Assembly: GCF_003626595.1 (NCBI RefSeq)
Contig: NZ_RBAK01000001.1
Location: 186,001-250,000, forward strand
Direction of reading: 5' to 3'
DNA: 64,000 nucleotides
Origin: Micromonospora endolithica
GTDB lineage: Bacteria; Actinomycetota; Actinomycetes; Mycobacteriales; Micromonosporaceae
Shown: positions 51,296 to 59,935 of the stretch, piece after piece
Numbering within the stretch: the first letter of the stretch is position 1
Layout of the letters: each line of letters starts with the position of its first letter
Program-made: the position numbers and the translations under genes
The notes under the pieces: generated by a model
Seen by the model: only the letters and a program-made list of their open reading frames with translations
Databases searched by the model: none
Told to the model about the DNA's origin: nothing

Positions 51296-52285
51296 ATGTT
51301 CTGGACACGCATGAGGGTCGCGCGCCGACTGCGGGCGTTCAACTTGCCCGAGCCCGCACCGCCGTTCACCGCTGAGGCCTGGTGCGCGGCGATCGCCCGG
51401 CAGCGCCGACGTGGGATTCACGTCGTGGCACGGCCGTTGAACGCCGAAGCTCCCTCAGGGTTCGTGTACACCGGTCAAGTGCAGGATTTCGTGGTGCTCG
51501 ACGACGCTCTAGCGCCGATGGCGCGGACCCAGACGTTGCTGCACGAGGTAGCGCACCTGGTGCTCGGCCATAAGGTCAATGTGCTGCACGAGGACGTGGA
51601 CCGGGAGGTGGAGCGGGAGGCCGAGATCGCCGCGGATCTGTTGGCACTGCGGTTGGCGCGCGCCGCGCAGCAGCGGCCCGGGTCGCCGCGATCGTCGGTG
51701 TGGCCAAGGCGAGGCACGGGCCCGGGGGAAGGCAGCGGCTGGCTGCAGCGTCGTCAGGCGGACTGGGACCTGCACATGCTGTGGACAACCATGCGGGCCG
51801 CCGTACCGGAAATCTGCCTGGACGGTCCTCCGGATGATGGCTATGAGGCGCTGTCGCCTCTCGGCGCACGTCGAGCCCGGCGCCATCGCCAGGTCGTCGA
51901 GATCCACGACGCGCTCCGGCAGCTTCGCCCGTGGTACTGCATGGATGTCTACCTGAGCGCGCAAGGCCGGGCGCAGCGCAATCGGCTGGACGCGGAGTCG
52001 GTCCGGACAATCGCGGAGGCCGCGGGCATTGCCGTGGCGTTGCGCCGCAAGATCGCCGGGGCGGCCGGCGACATCCAAGCACCTCATGCGGAGGCGTGCA
52101 TGGACCTGCCGGCTAGCCTGAGGCCCGCCGCGCACAGGCTCGCACGCCTGTCGCACGCGATGCGGCACTCGCCCCTGGTGACAGCCGAGGTCGCCCAGTG
52201 GGGCTCGGTCGTCACGGGCGCCCGCCCTGCCACGCTGATCGAGCTGCAAACGCAACGCGCGCCGAAACTATCGCGCGCGGCGTGA
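51296..52285 (+). CDS. ImmA/IrrE-like metallopeptidase with C-terminal helical domain
   Basis: 329 aa from ATG 51296 with GGGAGG upstream. The zinc motif LLHEVAHLVLGH is near residues 79-90, with a third acidic ligand expected in the following REAEIAADLLAL. The second half (DLHMLWTTMRAAVPEICL...HRQVVEIHDALRQLRPWYC) matches the helical DUF6545-type domain that often accompanies ImmA-like proteins in actinomycetes. ImmA peptidases cut repressors. No XRE partner gene is adjacent here. Confidence 0.82.
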   Translation: MFWTRMRVARRLRAFNLPEPAPPFTAEAWCAAIARQRRRGIHVVARPLNAEAPSGFVYTGQVQDFVVLDDALAPMARTQTLLHEVAHLVLGHKVNVLHEDVDREVEREAEIAADLLALRLARAAQQRPGSPRSSVWPRRGTGPGEGSGWLQRRQADWDLHMLWTTMRAAVPEICLDGPPDDGYEALSPLGARRARRHRQVVEIHDALRQLRPWYCMDVYLSAQGRAQRNRLDAESVRTIAEAAGIAVALRRKIAGAAGDIQAPHAEACMDLPASLRPAAHRLARLSHAMRHSPLVTAEVAQWGSVVTGARPATLIELQTQRAPKLSRAA

Positions 52286-52329
52286 GGATGCCTAGTATCT
52301 CGGGTGCTGAGACGTCGGACTGGTCTTGG

Positions 52330-54789
52330 CTACGGGCTGACGGCGTGTTGCGACGGCTGAATACGGTGTCGTCGCAAAGGAACGACATTGCCGGCCCCTG
52401 AGCTCACTTCGTCCACCGCCGGCGGGACCCATCGGGCGAGCTGTTCCCGGAACTCGCTGGGGAAGGACGGATCACCGAACAACGGGCCGCTGCCCAGCGA
52501 ACAGCCGAGGTCGACCAGGTCCCGGCGCTGCCTTGCGTCAGACACGTGCGGCACGACAACCGCCATGTCGAGGTCGAGGCTGAGATCGACAGCCGCTCGA
52601 ATCACGGCGGCTGACTCGCGCCAGCGATGCTCGATCGCGTAGGCCGGATGAATCCGTACGAAGCTGAACTTGGTCGCCGACAGCGACGCCAAGCTATGCG
52701 ACGTGCTGCCGAAGTCGTCAAGCAGGAGACGGACTCCCATCTCCCGGAGCCGGTGCGCCGCCCGTGTATCCGTCACCGGCGCCGATTCACTCAGAGCGAG
52801 AATCAGTGACGAGCCCGGCATGGAGTACTTGGTCAGCGCGCGTGTGGTTGTCTGGATGATCTCGCTGCTGATCGCTCGCGGTGAGATCGGGACGACGACC
52901 GGTACCTGCGGCAGGCTGTCGCGCCAGGTCTGCGCGGCCGACAAGGAGCGAGCCAGGATCCTCTCCGCGATCTTGTCGAGCAGCCGGGCGTCGTCGACCA
53001 ACTGGTACACGTGCTCATCGGCGGGCAGCAGGCCGTAGCGCGAAAACAACCACCCCGGCAGGGCCTGCACGGCTCGCACCTGGCCATCGAGGAGGTCGAC
53101 GACTGGCTGGAACGACAGTGACACGCGCGATCGGTCCAAGCCGGTGGCGACGCCGCTGGGCCGGTCGACGTCGAGCGCGACAAGCTGATCTTGTCCCATC
53201 TGCACGGACCGCCACATCGTCTCCTCGGCCGCGGTGAGCAGCGTCGCGGCATTGCCGAGCGGACCTCGTGCCAGGCCACCGCTGGCACGTACCGAAAGGT
53301 CAAGGCCACTGGGCGCGGCCTTGACGCGCAGCGCCAGCACCGCTCGGCACGCCTTGTGGTAGACCACCTCGGTCGGCGCATTGCCGACCGCCACCGCGAG
53401 ACCACTGCCGCTGATCCGTCCGATCCGGTAATCGGTCGAGGGGAAGAACGCCCGCAGTCGGCGCGCCAGCTCGGCTAGCAAGCCGTCTCCCACACTGCGT
53501 CCGAATGTCTCGTTGATGAGGCGTAGGTTCTCCAAGCCGATCACCAGAACATGGACCTCGGGACCCTCGAGGTGAGCGATTGAGGCCGTGAAGGACGGAC
53601 GGTTCAGCAGACCGGTCAGCCCATCGTGGGTGGCCGCGAGAGCGTGGCTGGCCGACTCCGCCGCCAACTTCTGGTAAGCGGTGGCGTTGTCGATGCTGGT
53701 GGATATCGTCGCGGCAAGAGCCCTGGCGGTGGCTTGTTCACGGCAGCTCAGCGAGGCAGTGGGGCTTTCCAGGTACAACCGCAACAGGCCCTGCAGTCCC
53801 GTCGCGTCCGCACCGATCTCGAACACCGCGGAGGGGGTCCCAAGCCCGAGGTCCTCCGCCGAACGCCCAGGCCCGTCATACACCACGAGGGCCTGTCCAT
53901 CGGCGCGGACGAGCCGGCGATCTGGGCTCAACTCGATCTCCGCGGCCTGGGCGCCGAACAGCTCGACAGCACCCCGAGCAGCGGTGTGCACGACGGCATC
54001 GAGATCTCTTGAGGTGAGCGCATCGGCCAGTGCCGCGTGCCGCTCCCAAGCCCTGCGTTCCTCACGCAGTTTGATGCGGTACGACAGGGCCAGGTGGAGT
54101 ACCAACATCGCCACAGGCAGGGCGGCGAGCGTCCGCTGATCAACGATGACGACCGCGACAGCAACACCTGATATCGTTGTTTCGGCAGCACCGACGAGCA
54201 ACCGCGTCTGCCACAGGTACCGCAGGGTCGATGTGAACCGGCGACCGGTCGCGAGCGACACAGCCGTCGTCGTCACGAGCTCCTCGGTGAGCATCACGAC
54301 CATGGCCGCTGCCGTGAGTCCGAGCGCGTAGGCGCTGACGGACGGCTGCAGCCCGTCTATACCTCCGAGGGCGGGGCTAACGCCGGCGAGTTGCATGAGG
54401 GTGCCGGCGGCGGTGGCGGCCAAGATGTCCATGCTCGTGTTGTGAACCGCCTTGTGCAGGCTCGCGGACCGCGGATACCGAGTGATCACCTTTGCCGCGC
54501 TTACTCCCACCGCAGTGCACACCACCAGCCACGGTGTCGGCAGCACCGCAGCGCAAACCATGTAAGCCGTCGGTGTGAGCGTCACTCGTATGGGCATTCG
54601 CGCCGGCAGCGGCACCGAGAAGATGCTCCCGGCGGCGATCAGGGCCACCGCGACAACTGCGTAGGCAAAGTCAAATGGCGCCGGCCAGACAAGGTGGGCT
54701 ACCGCCCAACCTGTGCTGGCAAGCGCCATCAGAAACAACGTAGCGGTGAAGAGCTTCAAGGTCAGTGGCGTGCCGCGAACTCGTTCCAC
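52330..54789 (-). CDS. membrane GAF-GGDEF-EAL protein with degenerate catalytic motifs
   Basis: 819 aa. About seven N-terminal helices (1-250), a GAF-like region (about 265-385), a GGDEF domain (about 395-550) and an EAL domain (about 560-795). The GGDEF active-site motif reads SGSGL (GRISGSGLAVAV). The EAL opening reads QALPGW, with further metal ligands missing (LLDDFGS remains of DDFG). It probably neither makes nor degrades cyclic di-GMP and may instead sense it or act through protein contacts. Its 3' end faces the ImmA-like gene. Confidence 0.85.
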   Translation of the reverse strand: MERVRGTPLTLKLFTATLFLMALASTGWAVAHLVWPAPFDFAYAVVAVALIAAGSIFSVPLPARMPIRVTLTPTAYMVCAAVLPTPWLVVCTAVGVSAAKVITRYPRSASLHKAVHNTSMDILAATAAGTLMQLAGVSPALGGIDGLQPSVSAYALGLTAAAMVVMLTEELVTTTAVSLATGRRFTSTLRYLWQTRLLVGAAETTISGVAVAVVIVDQRTLAALPVAMLVLHLALSYRIKLREERRAWERHAALADALTSRDLDAVVHTAARGAVELFGAQAAEIELSPDRRLVRADGQALVVYDGPGRSAEDLGLGTPSAVFEIGADATGLQGLLRLYLESPTASLSCREQATARALAATISTSIDNATAYQKLAAESASHALAATHDGLTGLLNRPSFTASIAHLEGPEVHVLVIGLENLRLINETFGRSVGDGLLAELARRLRAFFPSTDYRIGRISGSGLAVAVGNAPTEVVYHKACRAVLALRVKAAPSGLDLSVRASGGLARGPLGNAATLLTAAEETMWRSVQMGQDQLVALDVDRPSGVATGLDRSRVSLSFQPVVDLLDGQVRAVQALPGWLFSRYGLLPADEHVYQLVDDARLLDKIAERILARSLSAAQTWRDSLPQVPVVVPISPRAISSEIIQTTTRALTKYSMPGSSLILALSESAPVTDTRAAHRLREMGVRLLLDDFGSTSHSLASLSATKFSFVRIHPAYAIEHRWRESAAVIRAAVDLSLDLDMAVVVPHVSDARQRRDLVDLGCSLGSGPLFGDPSFPSEFREQLARWVPPAVDEVSSGAGNVVPLRRHRIQPSQHAVSP

Positions 54790-55255
54790 TTCGCCCCCGT
54801 GCGAGTGCTAGGCCCGACGCAGACCGTCCACAGTAGCAGCGAAGCGCGATGTCAGCTCCATTCCACGCCTTTTTGCATCAAACCCTCCCCTCTCCAGCTC
54901 CAGTGCCGGAAAGGTATGCGCGGCCCGCCTCAAATTCAACACAGAAGAGTCCAAATGGTCGCAATAAGCCTATCGGGACACCCGGCCATCCACGTTCGGT
55001 ACGCGAGTCGCTACACAAAGTCGATAGGATGTACATCGTCTGAGCAACCGATCAGACGAGCACGGTCACCGACCCGTGCTCAGCTTGTGTGATTGACAAC
55101 GCCTCCGATGGTGGCTAACGCCGTCCTCACTCGCACTGCCCGCTCGCGCCAAGCGGCACCGGCCTTCAACGGCTCCGGACCAGCTCCGACAAGAAGCCGC
55201 CCATAGCCGCGCCGACTGTGCTGTTTCTGCCCTGCTGATTGTCCGTGTGCTTGGC
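54790..55255. other. intergenic, 466 bp
   Basis: Upstream of the GGDEF-EAL gene and downstream of the APH-like gene. No gene or clear regulatory repeat seen. Confidence 0.5.
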
Positions 55256-56173
55256 CTATTGGCGTGGTAGGTCGGCGAAAGGCGTCCATGGAATGTCGTC
55301 GTGGCTGGTGATGGTGCGCAAGCGGAGGGCGAACTCGTCGGCGACCCCGGGACTACTGTGCAAGCGTGGCACAGCGGCAACGATCATTTTGAGTTCACGG
55401 GCTTCGCGCAGCAGGGGCCAATGTGGGTCCGTGGTGACGTCGTAGCCGTAGGCGGCGGCGAGGCGACGGTGCTGGCCGTGGCGGCGGAACCGTGCTTCGC
55501 CGACGGGTACAGCGACGAGGTCGACCTGCCGAGGACCGAGCGTCGTGGCGTCAAAGTCGCACAGGACCGGGCTGCCGTTGATGTCTCGCAGCAGGTTGCC
55601 GGGGTGAGCGTCTCCGTGGATAAGCCCAGGGCTGGTGTTGTCCCGGACGGCTTCGATGCGCGGTGAGAGGCGGTCGCACCAGGTGAGGAGAATGTCGCGG
55701 TGGTGGTCGCTAAGGCCTTCTGCGTCGGCGATACGGCGTTGCGCGTCGCCGACAGGGTCCCAAACCGGAAGTGCGAATGCTGGGCTCGGCAGATGGTGGA
55801 ACTGCCGCAACACGTGTCCGAGATCGTCGAGAGTGGGAGCGGGCGGGAGCGGAGGAAGGTAGGTCCACACCGTGGCAGCGGTTCCGTCGACATCGACAGG
55901 CTGACTGAGCCCTGGCTGCAGACGGATGGTGGGCGCGTCGATCTCAGCGAACCAGGTGCCAAGGGCGGCGACCTTGAAAGCTCGGTCGCTTAGCTGCCGG
56001 GCGCGACTGATACGGACGACGATGCCTGCGGCCGGTAGGGCGAAGACCGCGTTGTTAGTCAGATTGAGCAGCCGTGCGTCGTCAGCCGGGATCCCTATGC
56101 GGTCGGCGATATGGCGCAGGGTGGCGGCCATGGCCGAAGCGCTGAAACGCCCCCCATTGCTAGGACGGCTCAT
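55256..56173 (-). CDS. APH-family phosphotransferase
   Basis: 305 aa from ATG 56173, overlapping the upstream regulator by 4 bp. Kinase motifs: LIHGDAHPGNLL (catalytic loop) and LCDFDATTLGPRQVDLV (metal-binding Asp), with a nucleotide-binding N-lobe. The family phosphorylates aminoglycosides, choline, homoserine and other small molecules; the substrate cannot be read from sequence. Confidence 0.85.
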   Translation of the reverse strand: MSRPSNGGRFSASAMAATLRHIADRIGIPADDARLLNLTNNAVFALPAAGIVVRISRARQLSDRAFKVAALGTWFAEIDAPTIRLQPGLSQPVDVDGTAATVWTYLPPLPPAPTLDDLGHVLRQFHHLPSPAFALPVWDPVGDAQRRIADAEGLSDHHRDILLTWCDRLSPRIEAVRDNTSPGLIHGDAHPGNLLRDINGSPVLCDFDATTLGPRQVDLVAVPVGEARFRRHGQHRRLAAAYGYDVTTDPHWPLLREARELKMIVAAVPRLHSSPGVADEFALRLRTITSHDDIPWTPFADLPRQ

Positions 56174-57555
56174 GCGGTTACCGCGATCACGGCGTCCCGG
56201 AACTGCTGTACCGCTGGACGGTGGGCGTGGTGGGTGAGGTCGCGGCGCAAGTTGTGGATACGGTCTGTTACCCGGGCAGAGGACAGGTGCCCAGCGTGGT
56301 CGAGGACGCTCGCACCGACGGCGAGGGCTTGGTCGGGTTCGCCAGCGAGGAACAGGGCGCTGCTCAAGCCGATCTGATTGAGCATGGTGCTGCGCACGTT
56401 CTGCGGTCCGAAAGCGGCGATGGCCTCGCTGGTCCAGAACACAGCTTGCTCGCCGTACCGCGGGTCCCGGCGGGCCATGTCGCGGAACACGCGACCGTGT
56501 TGGGCCAATACCTCGGCGTAGCTGAAGAAGCGCATCCACTCTGGCTCATCGCCGGGCTGAACGCGGGAGTAGGCGTCGGTAGCGGACCCCAACCGCTCCC
56601 GCGCTTGGCGGTGGTCGCCGAGGGCGGCAAGCGACGCCGCCTCGGCGCTGTCCAGCATGGCCGTGATTGCGGGAGTAGCTGCCGCACCCAGGTGCTCGCG
56701 CGCGAGCCGGAGGGTTTCCACGGCGTCGCGATTGTGGTGTAGGTGCTGGAACTGGCGAGCTTGGCAGTAGCGTATCCGGGCCGCCAGCCGTGCATCGCCC
56801 GCCGCGACCGCCGCGCGTTCTGCGGAGAGGAAATGGCGCTGCGCATCGCAGTGTTTCCCAGCGTCGAACGCCGTCCAACCAGCCAACTGGCGCGCCTCCG
56901 CGATCGCAGCCAACAAGTTCTGCCTCACCACATCGCCGGTTGCGCCGTCACCCGCTGCTGATGCGGTCTGGGCGAACGCAGCCACCTGCTGGTGAACAGC
57001 GCCGCCTCCGTACTCGTAGTCCACAGACCGATACAGAGCGATGACGGCGTGGATGCGCGCGACATCACCCACGCCGATGCGAGGCCCTCCACTGGACTCG
57101 GGTACCAGACCGGCAGCTGCCGCGATCGCGGCGATGCCTGCCATCAGTGCCTGCCGCCGTTGCAGGGGAGACGCGCCGGCCTGCAACAGCATGTCAGTGG
57201 GCGGACGGGACGCCTCCAACGCAACCACGACGCCGGTCCCGTTCATCGCCTCCGACGCTGCGGAGGCCCTTGACGTGCAACGGCCCCGCCGGTACTCGCG
57301 CTCCAGCGCCACGATGCGGTCGTACCCGGCAGCAAGGAGCCCATCGGTGCGGAGCACTTCATCGCAGCGTCGCCAGAAGGTGCGGTCGGGCCGTTGATGT
57401 CCCGTCTCAGCGTTCGCGATCGTGCTCCGCCCGTACAGCGTGAAGGGCGCCAGAGAGTGCTGAGTATGACCGGCGGCCTTCCGCACGGCAGCGAGCTGCC
57501 GACCGAGCTCACGTCGCGCCTCGCGGATGTCATGAGGTCCCACAGTCCCGGCCAC
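56170..57555 (-). CDS. XRE-family regulator with TPR-like C-terminal domain
   Basis: 461 aa. N-terminal HTH (LAAVRKAAGHTQHSLAPFTLYGRSTIANAETGHQRPD) and a long helical TPR-like region (about 160-455). This is a common actinobacterial regulator type. It is coupled to the APH-like gene by a 4-bp overlap, so it may control that kinase. Its HTH is closely similar to that of the gene starting at 62814. Confidence 0.85.
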   Translation of the reverse strand: MAGTVGPHDIREARRELGRQLAAVRKAAGHTQHSLAPFTLYGRSTIANAETGHQRPDRTFWRRCDEVLRTDGLLAAGYDRIVALEREYRRGRCTSRASAASEAMNGTGVVVALEASRPPTDMLLQAGASPLQRRQALMAGIAAIAAAAGLVPESSGGPRIGVGDVARIHAVIALYRSVDYEYGGGAVHQQVAAFAQTASAAGDGATGDVVRQNLLAAIAEARQLAGWTAFDAGKHCDAQRHFLSAERAAVAAGDARLAARIRYCQARQFQHLHHNRDAVETLRLAREHLGAAATPAITAMLDSAEAASLAALGDHRQARERLGSATDAYSRVQPGDEPEWMRFFSYAEVLAQHGRVFRDMARRDPRYGEQAVFWTSEAIAAFGPQNVRSTMLNQIGLSSALFLAGEPDQALAVGASVLDHAGHLSSARVTDRIHNLRRDLTHHAHRPAVQQFRDAVIAVTA

Positions 57556-57955
57556 ACCAACCTCCCCAGTCCGCTGTCCACCACGACCGATTGTGCTGCA
57601 GTTGTCAGGCGTGCGTCAGTACCACCACCTTCAATCGATCTCACCACGAACCATCAGCACCCGCGGGTCGCGGCCGGTGTCAACGCCAGCTGGGCCTCAG
57701 CTCTGACTCACACCCTGTTATTGAACTTGCTGGCGGCACAAAGGGTGGCGAGGGACGCGTTTGCGGAGCAGTTCGAGGTTGTGAGTGCTGGGTGGCCGGC
57801 CGCCTTGCGGTACGCGGCCAACTGCTGGCCAAGCCGCGCCACGCTTCGCTCACCTCGTACGAATCTGCCACCGTCGCCTCCCCGGAGCCATCGCGCCTCG
57901 GACGGCTAAGTGAGATGACTGAGCGCGAGCCAGAGGCGGTCTTCGATGTAATTGG
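57556..57955. other. intergenic, 400 bp
   Basis: Upstream of the XRE/TPR gene and downstream of the nitrilase-family gene. No gene is supported. Confidence 0.5.
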
Positions 57956-58852
57956 TTACGCTACCGATCGGTCGTGGCTGCGTAGGTCGTCTACCCGCCG
58001 TTGCTGGTAGAGGCTTCCGTCGCGGGCGGTGGCCCGCCACCGCCGGGCGGCGTGCAGGGCGATACGTAGCTCTGGCGCGTTGCGGTTGAGGGTGACGCGC
58101 GCGAGGTCGGTGCTGCCGTCGGTGGCACATCGGGTGAGCCAGGCGCCGTGAGGGCCGATGACCCCGGCGGGCATGGCGGTGCTGCATTGGGCGGGGACGG
58201 AGACGCTGATCCACTGGTTCGTGGTGGCGGCGTGTCCGCGGGCGATCACGTCGAAGATCGGGTCGTGGGAGAAGGTGGAGAACAGGACGCAGTCGACGCC
58301 TTGGTGGAGGTAGTCGAGGAACACCTCCGGGAAGTTGATCTCGATGCAGAGCGCGAGACCGAGGCGGTAGCCGTCGACGTCGATGGCGACGGGGGTGAAG
58401 CCGGGGGTGTAGAAGCAGGTGATCTCCGTGTGTGACAGGTAGCGCTTGTCGTAGCGGTTGACGATGTCGCCGCGATCGGAGATCACGTAGAGGCTGTTGT
58501 GGGGGCGGTTCCCGCCGGTGAGACGGTGGTTGCTGCCGAGGACGACCCATAGGCCGAGCTGGGCGGCGAGTGCCCGGACGGCGGCCAACTCCCGCCGCAC
58601 GGGTGTCCAGTCGATGTTCCAGCCGGTGTAGTGCTGCTTGTCCTGCCCGGCGTAGCCGGACAGGGCGCCTTCGGGGAAGTGCACCAGCCGGGCCCCGTGA
58701 TCGTAGGCGCGGCGCATCAGGTCACGGATTTCGGCGCCATTCACGGCCGGGTCGCAGGTTACCGGGGGTTGCGCGGCGGCGATCGTCAAGGTTTCAGCGC
58801 CAGTGGTCTCGGTCGTTGTCCGTGCAGTGCGGACGGTGTGCCAGGCGGTCAC
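57956..58852 (-). CDS. carbon-nitrogen hydrolase (nitrilase superfamily)
   Basis: 298 aa from GTG 58852 (GTGA overlap with the upstream stop). Catalytic triad visible: Glu in HFPEGALSGYAG, Lys in RYDKRYLS and Cys in LALCIEINFPE. It hydrolyses or condenses amides; the substrate is unknown. Last gene of the run ABC exporter, P-loop kinase, TSCPD-like protein, hydrolase. Confidence 0.9.
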   Translation of the reverse strand: MTAWHTVRTARTTTETTGAETLTIAAAQPPVTCDPAVNGAEIRDLMRRAYDHGARLVHFPEGALSGYAGQDKQHYTGWNIDWTPVRRELAAVRALAAQLGLWVVLGSNHRLTGGNRPHNSLYVISDRGDIVNRYDKRYLSHTEITCFYTPGFTPVAIDVDGYRLGLALCIEINFPEVFLDYLHQGVDCVLFSTFSHDPIFDVIARGHAATTNQWISVSVPAQCSTAMPAGVIGPHGAWLTRCATDGSTDLARVTLNRNAPELRIALHAARRWRATARDGSLYQQRRVDDLRSHDRSVA

Positions 58853-59208
58853 GGTCGTTCTGTCCGCTGAGAGTGGTTGAGATGCAGGTGTTGGGCGAGG
58901 TAGTCGCCTAACGATGTCGCGTGCGGGAGATCGGGATCTTTGGTGGTGCCGGCGGGGACATAGCGGGTGTGGCGCAGCTCGTCGACGAACACGGCCGCAG
59001 GTGCCCCGCCGTGCAGACCGGTGGTGATTGCCGTGTACAGGGCGTCGGTTAGTCCGGCCAGGGTGGAGCCGTGCTTGCCCACCCGCAGGTCGACGTGCGT
59101 GAGGGCGCCGCTGGCTGTTGCGGCTGTCATCAGGCGTCCGGGTACACCGTCGACCATGAATTGAGGGGTGACGCCGGCCGCGCGTCGAGGCGCGGTCGTT
59201 TCGCTCAT
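58849..59208 (-). CDS. TSCPD-like domain protein
   Basis: 119 aa from ATG 59208 with AGAGAGG upstream. The core THVDLRVGKHGSTLAGLTDAL and the end ATSLGDYLAQHL follow the pattern of the small TSCPD domain of B12-dependent ribonucleotide reductases. The cysteine of the TSCPD motif is replaced (LPHATS). As a stand-alone protein its role is unknown. It is translationally coupled to the hydrolase. Confidence 0.6.
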   Translation of the reverse strand: MSETTAPRRAAGVTPQFMVDGVPGRLMTAATASGALTHVDLRVGKHGSTLAGLTDALYTAITTGLHGGAPAAVFVDELRHTRYVPAGTTKDPDLPHATSLGDYLAQHLHLNHSQRTERP

Positions 59209-59304
59209 CGTGGTCGTGGTCCTCTCTGGCGGAGTCCGCCTTAACGCGACGTCGGGCGGCTCTTTCGTGTCCGGGTTCGAGGCGACGTGTGCAGGCGTGC
59301 TTGG

Positions 59305-59925
59305 TCAGCGGATCGTCGCAGCGGCGGGAGGAGTGTCGGCCTTGCGGGCGCAGTGCCGGCAGCGTTGTGGGCACGGCGTTTGTGGTGCGGCGCTGATGAG
59401 GCCGCTGGCCTGCAGGATCGTGGTAACCGTCTGCTCGAAGGTGTGGGGTTCGGGGATGATGGTTTCGCCGGGAACGTTGAGTAGGTCACGGTGCGTGTAC
59501 CAGCGGCGCATCTCGTCTGGGGTGACGGGGATCGGATCGTCTCGGCTGAGGTGGCGACGGACCGTCTCGTCGAGGGACACGTCCAGGTAGAACACGGCGG
59601 CCGGACCAGGGTGGTTCTCGATGAGCTGGCGCAGCACGCTGGCGTAGCGTTCGGTGTGCAGGATGCCTTCCAGGATGACGTGGTAGCCCAAGTCCAGGGC
59701 GATGCGGACGGTCGCGGTGATGAACGTTGGGGCTAGCGGGTCGACGTGAGCGATGTCGTGTTCGCGAAGCAGGGTTCTGCGCAGGTAGTCCTGCTCCAGC
59801 AGCGCGGCCCCGCGTCCGTAGCGGCGTCGGACCTCGCGGGCTGCCGTGGTCTTTCCGCTGCCGGAATTGCCGCGAATAACCACCAACGTTGGCGGTACCA
59901 GCGCGCTGGGGTTCGTTGTCACCAT
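59305..59925 (-). CDS. P-loop kinase
   Basis: 206 aa. Walker A GNSGSGKTT at residues 19-27, and a lid-like RRHLSRDDPIPVTPDEMRRWY. It resembles AAA_33-type small-molecule kinases. Short Cys/His tail CPQRCRHCARK near the C-terminus could bind zinc. 10 bp downstream of the ABC gene. Substrate unknown. Confidence 0.85.
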   Translation of the reverse strand: MVTTNPSALVPPTLVVIRGNSGSGKTTAAREVRRRYGRGAALLEQDYLRRTLLREHDIAHVDPLAPTFITATVRIALDLGYHVILEGILHTERYASVLRQLIENHPGPAAVFYLDVSLDETVRRHLSRDDPIPVTPDEMRRWYTHRDLLNVPGETIIPEPHTFEQTVTTILQASGLISAAPQTPCPQRCRHCARKADTPPAAATIR

Positions 59926-59935
59926 GGCGGGTCCT

